Origin: Cystobasidium ongulense
Lineage: Eukaryota; Basidiomycota; Cystobasidiomycetes; Cystobasidiales; Cystobasidiaceae
NCBI GenBank assembly: GCA_022835595.1
Contig: BQUP01000008.1
Location: forward strand, 558,001-622,000
DNA: 64,000 nt
Direction of reading: 5' to 3'
Part shown: in pieces, positions 58,311-64,000 of the stretch
Layout of the letters: each line of letters starts with the position of its first letter
Numbering within the stretch: the stretch's first letter is position 1
Program-made: the position numbers and the translations under genes
The notes under the pieces: model-generated
Databases searched by the model: none
What the model was told of the DNA's origin: nothing
Seen by the model: the letters and a program-made list of their open reading frames with translations, nothing else

Positions 58311-59801
58311 ATGGTCATCAAAGTGCCGTTGTGCTATGCGACGCCCTCGTGCGGTAGGCTAATGTCCACCATAGCTGCGTGACTTTCGTGCTGATGATGA
58401 TGATCGACGTCGTGTACAGGCATGCACAAGAATCACACTCTACGTACGCTAAGGAAAACTGATATATCATACTGTAGAACACCTCTTAGACTTACTTCCA
58501 CTGACTTCCCGCAGCTATGAAGCTCGAAGCTATATCCCAAGCCGGATTCGACTCCATCGAACTAGGGATGCCAGATCTGCAAGCCTACGCACAGCAACAA
58601 CTAGGACCTTCATTCACACCCTTATCAGATGAAGACGGTTCAGGTGATCTAACATCATTAAAGAAAATAGCAAAAGAAATAAAAGAATTATGTTCAAAAT
58701 TAAACTTGTCAATTTTATGTTTGCAACCTTTTAGTCAGTTTGAAGGGTATGATAAAGATGATCATAAGAGAGATAGCAGATTTAGAAAAGCTAAAGTTTG
58801 GATGGATATTATGAATGTTCTTGGTACTGATATGTTACAAGTTGGTAGTACTGATGATAAAGAAAGTACTGCTGATAGAGATGTAGTTGTACAAGATTTG
58901 AAGGAATTGGCTGATTTAGCCGCTAAGAAGGGCATGAGGATAGGTTATGAGGTGAGCTTTTGATTTCTAATGAAGAACACTGCTCAAACAGATACACTGA
59001 CTCACCTTGCAGATGTGGTGCTGGGCCGCTCACAATTCCACTTGGAAAGACATCTGGGAGATCTGCAAAGCTGGTAGGATCGCCTCTTTCATGACTTTAC
59101 TAAGTGCAGGGAAAACGCTAAGCTGTATGATCTTTTCATAGTCGACCGACCAAACTTCGGCCTATGCCTCGATACCTTCCAAATCACAGGCAGAGAGTGG
59201 GCCGACCCATCTGAGCCGGATGGACTGCTAGCTGGGTTCGCGTCAGCTGAAGAGCGCAATGCAGCGCTTACAAAATCTTTGAATGAGCTGTCAACGACCA
59301 TTCCAGGTACGTGGATGAATAGTCATATAGTCAACCACATGCGAATAAGTAGATTCTCATCAATGCGTATTTGATACGTTCTTTCAGCCGACAAGATATT
59401 CTACTTTCAAATCTCGGATGCTCAAAAGATGGACCCTCCAATCAATGAGAAACATCCAGCTTGGGACGGAGAAACTCCAGCTCGTGGATTATGGAGTCAT
59501 GATTATCGACCATTACCTTATCAGACTGAAAAAGGTGCTTATTTACCTGTGGAAGGTATGTTTCAACAACTCCATTCTTGCCGTTTCTGTGAACAAAAGC
59601 TAAGCTCTGCATAATCATTTGTGTGACTATCCAGAGTGTACAGCCGCTGTTCTGAAAACTGGCTACCGTGGTCCTTTCAGCTATGAAATCTTCTATGGTG
59701 AAGACATGTCAAAGGATGATCCCGAGGTACCGAAAAGATGGACAGAGGACAGTATGAAATGCCATGAACGTCTTATGGCTGCCTGCGAAAAACTCTTATA
59801 A
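58311..59801 (+). CDS. 3-dehydroshikimate dehydratase-like TIM-barrel enzyme
   Basis: Exons: 58311-58353 (MVIKVPLCYATPSC), a 24-nt micro-exon 58420-58443 (GMHKNHTL), then from 58515 PMKLEAISQAGFDSIELGMP, LSILCLQPFSQFEGYDKDDH, RFRKAKVWMDIMNVLGTDML and QVGS. These are followed by GMRIGYEMWCWAAHNSTWKD, VDRPNFGLCLDTFQITGREW, KIFYFQISDAQKMDPPI, RGLWSHDYRPLPYQTEKGAY, TGYRGPFSYEIFYGEDMSKD and CHERLMAACEKLL, stop 59799-59801. The xylose-isomerase-like fold with CLQPFSQ, YE.WCW, NFGLCLDTF and SYEIF follows the QutC/Qa-4 plan, in which the two Glu, Asp and His bind the metal. That family turns 3-dehydroshikimate into protocatechuate in quinate use. Another sugar-phosphate isomerase-like substrate cannot be excluded. 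No other quinate gene is in the window. Confidence 0.85.
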
Positions 59802-60503
59802 AGCTATCGCCGTAAATAATGATAGTCGAACGAAGGCATCAATGGCCCTCGAGCAGTGGATCATAACATGTAGCATTGCATTGCCAGAATAGAAAATACT
59901 GCGAAATACAAGTAAAAGGTGAAAAACAAAAAAGGACTTCCGTCAAGGAATCCCACTAATGTGAGGAATAAAACACAAAGAGAGAGATTAAACAATGGTA
60001 TTGTATCTGGTTGTAGGTCCAAAAAGCGCGATTCTGAAGGGGTAAAAGGGTGCCTTCAAAAAGAGCCTTCCACTGTATGAAGGATATAAAACTTCTCGAA
60101 GCAAGATATTTCTATTGATTTGAGGTAAAGCGTACCAAGGGATATGACCAGAAAAACAAAGGTGGGAGATACGGTAAAAAGAATGAGAACGAAAGGTGGG
60201 AACAAAATAAAACTGCGAAAGAGGCGGTGAAAATTTGAAAAGAGGACCAGAAATGCGAAGTTTGCTGACTGAGGTATTCTTGAGAGGTTGTTGAGAGCTT
60301 TCTGTGGACGACTGATAGGTTTTATTGTTTATTGATGAAATGCTAAAGGCTTGACCTTGGAAAGCGCCAAGGCAAGGAGAATAAAACGAAAGACTATAGA
60401 GAGGAGAGTCGATAATTGAGAGGCGGGTTTGGATTGAATCTTGTCAAGGCTTGAAATGAGTTATAATTATGAAAAATATGTGTGTCCCTTTCCTAGAATC
60501 ATC
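59802..60503. other. Purine-rich convergent 3' region
   Basis: 700 bp between the stop codons of the dehydratase-like gene (+) and LCB2 (-). The plus strand is strongly A/G-rich from about 59920 to 60440, so the LCB2 transcript would have a CU-rich 3' region. No gene recognised. Confidence 0.45.
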
Positions 60504-63466
60504 CTAGTCCGATTCGACCAACATTCTGGAGTTCTTGATGATGTCCTCGACTTTCATTCTCTTATGTTGACTAGATAGTTTCAATCCTAGAATATCACCA
60601 ATAACATCACAAGCGATAAGTACTCTATCAATATCTTGTTTAGTATGTGCGGCAGAAACGCAAAATCTAACTCTCGAAGAAACTAGTGGTGTTGCTGGAT
60701 AAGCTACTACTACCGTTACTATATTAAATTTCTCTAGCATTAATCTCGAGAATGCTCCCATTTTGCCTGGTGAAAACATCAAAAGGGGTACGATTGGTGA
60801 ATCTCGATGACCGTAGACGATGAACCCGAGCTGTGCGTAAAGACGTCAGTTCCGATTTCATCTTGTAACCTAGTTTAGGTTAAGTTACTCACCTTCCTCA
60901 GACCCGTCGATAGATAACGAGAATTAAAAGCTAATCTCCTCAATCTTTCCAATCCTTCAGTACCATCCAGCATTTTCTTATTCATATATTTTTCTAAACC
61001 AGGGATCACTTCCAAAGATTCTTTACCGCCCATAATACAGACAATAGCAGAAATAATTTGCATTAAAACAGCAGGAGAATGAGCTTCACCATAAACAGAA
61101 GAATGATTGCTTCTTCTCATTTCTGAAATCATTTCTTTACTTCCTGCAATATATCCTCCTGCTGCTCCGAATGATTTTGTTAATGTTCCCATTAGAATAT
61201 CAACTTGTCCTGGATCTACGTTAAAGTAATCGCATACTCCTCTTCCTTTTGGTCCTAGTGCTCCTACGGAGTGTGCTTCATCGACATAGAGGTAGAACTG
61301 CGGGAGGTACGAAAGAAATAGAGAGGAGTTGCGTCAGTACAGAAAAGAACGCGATGTACTCGAACAAGAAACGCCTAAGCCTACCTTGTACTTTCTCTTA
61401 AGTTCCAAAATCCTAGGAAGATCAACTAAAGATCCCTCCATAGAATATAGTCCTTCAACGATAAGCATGATTTTCTTCCAAGGTCTATGGGTTCTAGGTT
61501 GACCTTGAGAGATAGACTCTCTCAGTAATTTCTCCAAATCCTTCATATCATTATGTTTATATTGTTTAACGACAGCACCAGACAATCTAACACCAAATCG
61601 AATAGAAGCATGATTAAATTCATCAGAAATGACTAAACAACCTTTTGAAACTAGAATAGGTAAAGTAGCAGAATTAGTTGCAAAACCTTGTGAAATTAAT
61701 AAAGAATCTTCAACTCCTAAAAATTTAGCTATTAATCTTTCAGCATGAATATGCAAATCCAAAGTACCAACATCTTCTCTATTTCCTAAACTTGATACTC
61801 CATATGTTTTAATGACTTCTTCAACTGCATCTGCACATCCTCCTTTGGATTGATTGAATCCTAGATAATTGTAAGAGGAGATGTTTAATGCTTGTGTGGT
61901 GAGACCGGTGAAGCGGAATGTAGCGTAATGATCTAGAGAGACTCGGTCCAAGCAGGTGATGGTTCGTCCAGCCACTCCAGTAACGGGACGAGAGAAGAGA
62001 TCTTCAATTCGTGCTTTGAGACGGCGAGTGTAGAAGGAGTCGAAATCGCTATTGAGAGCCGCGTAGCCCTGTGTGCGGGGAAAAGAAGATCGCAACAAGA
62101 CGAGGAGGCGAGTCGTGAAGGGCATTCAATGTGTGCAAATGAACAGAGCCAGAGTGGTATGGCGAATTGAAGGGTCGGAAGGGTCAAGAGGAAGAAGGAT
62201 AATAAAGCAGTGCGTCAGTTACCGGTTTCCGTCACATACCACCTATAGAGCCCCAGACGAAGCTGAAACAAAGGGTAAAGTGATGTGAAGACTCACATTA
62301 TAAGGCATTAAATGCTGATAACTTTTTCTATGGGTTCTCTTTCCAATAAAATCTCTCATATGACCGACTACGATTAATAATAAATAAGACATGTAGGTAG
62401 TCAAATAAATAAAATGTGAAGGTTCTTCAATTTCTTCACCACCAACACCCGTAGATTTCCTATATTGAGATTTATATTCAAATTTTTCTGCTGTATAACC
62501 AAATTCAGAATGTCTAGTTGCTAAAGGATCATTTTTTAATTCTTCCGGAACATAGAATGGATCAGCATCAAAATGCCTCGTTGGTGCTATCTTACTAGCA
62601 TTCAAAGGTGGATGTTTACTAAAATACTTTAAAGCTTCAGATTGTTTTAAAGGGACGTGATAATCATTTGAATAAACTATTTTATCTTCTTGTTGATGTA
62701 ATGTAAAGTTTGCGATTGATTCAGAGAGACCTCTTTTACGGCCTAGTATGAGACCACCACCACCGTTAGTAGCATTTCCATTGGGTGAAGTGACAGTATT
62801 GTGAGACTGGGTATTGTTGCGCTTCCTCTTGAGCAAGGAAGAAGGCGAGGGCAAGCTAGAAGCTAGGCTAGAGGCAGCAGATGAGATGGCGCTCGATGCG
62901 GAGTTTGTCGAAGTAAAGGACCCGACATCGGAGAATGAAGAGATTGACGAAGTGCCAGTATACAACGAGCTTGAGTCATCTGATGAAGCGGATGAAGAGG
63001 TGGTAGAGTTGTGTCGAGGGAGTTGCTGCTGGCCGTTTGCCAGGTTGGTTGAAGGCGACGACGAGGTTCGAGCGGCTAGTGCGGCGAGGTAAGCCTTTGC
63101 AGCTTCAGGAGCAGCCAATGAGATGGACGAGGGGTATTCACGTCCGCCCATGTTGCTACTATTGCTACTGCTGTTCAAGTTGGCCGAGGATGATCTCTTC
63201 CTGTTGATGAAGTTTGAGATGATGGATGAGGGGGACGAAGGCGGGCGAGATGCACTTGGGTTGGGCGATGGCTGGATCTGGACGACGGGCGTGGACGAGC
63301 GAGAGAGGCCGAGGCCACTGCTGGACGAAGGCCTGTTGGCGGTGTTGCTTGGAGTGCTGCTGCCCTCTTTGGTCTTTGTGCTGCTGCTGCCGCTGCTGCT
63401 GGGAGTGTTGGTGTTGTGATGCTGGTGGTTGCTGGAGGATGAGCGGGATCGACTGAAGAGCGGCAT
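60504..63466 (-). CDS. LCB2: Serine palmitoyltransferase subunit 2 (LCB2) with long N-terminal extension
   Basis: Exon 1 (63466 to about 62297) starts MPLFSRSRSSSSNHQHHNTN and encodes about 270 residues of Ser/Asn/Pro-rich disorder before homology begins at KYFSKHPPLNASKIAPTRHF. A membrane segment FIYLTTYMSYLLLIVVG comes next. Later exons give GYAALNSDFDSFYTRRLKAR, GLTTQALNISSYNYLGFNQS, YGVSSLGNREDVGTLDLHIH, ISQGFATNSATLPILVSKGC, VISDEFNHASIRFGVRLSGA, LIVEGLYSMEGSLVDLPRIL, VDEAHSVGALGPKGRGVCDY, GTLTKSFGAAGGYIAGSKEM, RSNHSSVYGEAHSPAVLMQI and RVRFCVSAAHTKQDIDRVLI, ending NSRMLVESD at 60504-60506. The PLP lysine is in TKSFGAAGG. With LCB1 it makes 3-ketosphinganine in the ER, the first step of sphingolipid synthesis. 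At roughly 850 aa it is longer than the usual 550-650. Confidence 0.94.
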
Positions 63467-64000
63467 CGAGACAGTAGCGGCGAGTAGAGTGTGCAGTGCG
63501 GGCTGTTGTGGTGGTGAGTATCCTGTCCCCAGTCAAGCGTGCATGGGCGTCGAGTGTCGGTTGTATTGGATGGATCAGAGCCAACTTGGAATTATTATCA
63601 ATTCGAATATCAGTCAATGATCCAGTCTCGCGTTCATTATAAAGTCGAGGTATAACAGCATTACAGGTGGAGCAGCTACACGCTACACACAACATACAAC
63701 ACCTACCCTCTCTCACGCTACACTTCTGCCCCTCCACCCCATCCACGCTCAATGCCATGGCCGCACTCCTCCGCCTCGCATTATTACTCAACTCGGCTGA
63801 CTGTACACGCAAGTAAGCACACGCAAAGAGGCAAACATCATCACACGCTCGACATCGTGTATTCATCCCATTGCAGTCAACTAAGAGTGTCAGGTAGGCT
63901 AGCCAAGGACATTGTATTGATGAGGTGGAAATAGCCGTATAAGGTAACTTGAATTCATGGGTGAGGAAAAGCGCGCACATCCATCGACAGACTCGGGGTT
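63467..64000. other. LCB2 5' region and window edge
   Basis: Upstream of LCB2 on the minus strand. The frame stays partly open, but this is probably 5' UTR and promoter (CT-rich near 63700-63760 on +). No second gene is evident before the window ends. Confidence 0.4.

Noticed and set aside
62814-63456. Plus-strand open frames opposite the LCB2 first exon (Leu/Asp- and Cys-rich)
   Set aside because: They are shadows of the Ser-rich codons on the minus strand; repetitive composition and no start or splice context.

Overview
This window is nuclear DNA of a filamentous or yeast-like fungus, most likely a basidiomycete. Nearly every gene is cut by several short spliceosomal introns of about 50-100 nt with GTRNGT donors and CTAAC/CTGAC-type branch points. 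The gene set is that of a free-living fungus: CDC25, DNA2, LCB2, an ARC1-like protein, NOSIP, a WASP with a CRIB motif, a laminarinase-type GH16, and DHA1 transporters. I cannot fix the genus. I see no tRNA, rRNA, transposon, viral fossil or CRISPR array.

Layout. 0-5.5 kb: the end of an unknown gene (+), then a mitochondrial-looking P-loop ATPase, a GNAT acetyltransferase and UBC13 (all -). 5.7-12.2 kb: WASP/LAS17 (+), a low-complexity Gly/Tyr/Met-rich protein (-) and an ARC1-like tRNA-binding cofactor (+). 12.4-14.5 kb: a tandem duplication of an orphan coiled-coil gene, one copy decayed. 16-29 kb: CDC25, NDUFA2 (complex I), a disordered nuclear protein and DNA2, all on +. 29.8-35.4 kb: a C2H2 transcription factor (+) converging on a secreted GH16 glucanase (-). 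36.6-44.2 kb: two paralogous DHA1 transporters in inverted orientation with a NOSIP-like E3 ligase between them. 45-49 kb: a putative zinc-binding protein (-), then ribosomal genes eL38 (-) and eS24 (+) sharing a 370-bp divergent promoter. 50.3-64 kb: a dihydrouridine synthase (-), GNA1 (+), CDK7/Kin28 (-), NAD malic enzyme (+), a 3-dehydroshikimate dehydratase-like protein (+) and the serine palmitoyltransferase subunit LCB2 (-).

The most notable signals are in gene architecture. Four unrelated genes need micro-exons of 13, 15, 18 and 24 nt to restore conserved protein segments. The WASP gene carries its proline-rich region as a run of small exons that are all phase 1 and all multiples of three, so any subset could be skipped in frame. 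Other points are a complete CRIB motif in WASP, a tandem orphan gene with a decaying twin, an uncharacterised protein just upstream of DNA2 with acidic-tryptophan motifs like those of RPA- or checkpoint-binding proteins, and an LCB2 with a long serine-rich N-terminal extension. I found no unmistakable new defence or mobile system. Exon joins were made by eye from splice signals, reading frame and family resemblance, so exact starts and junctions carry the uncertainty stated per gene.
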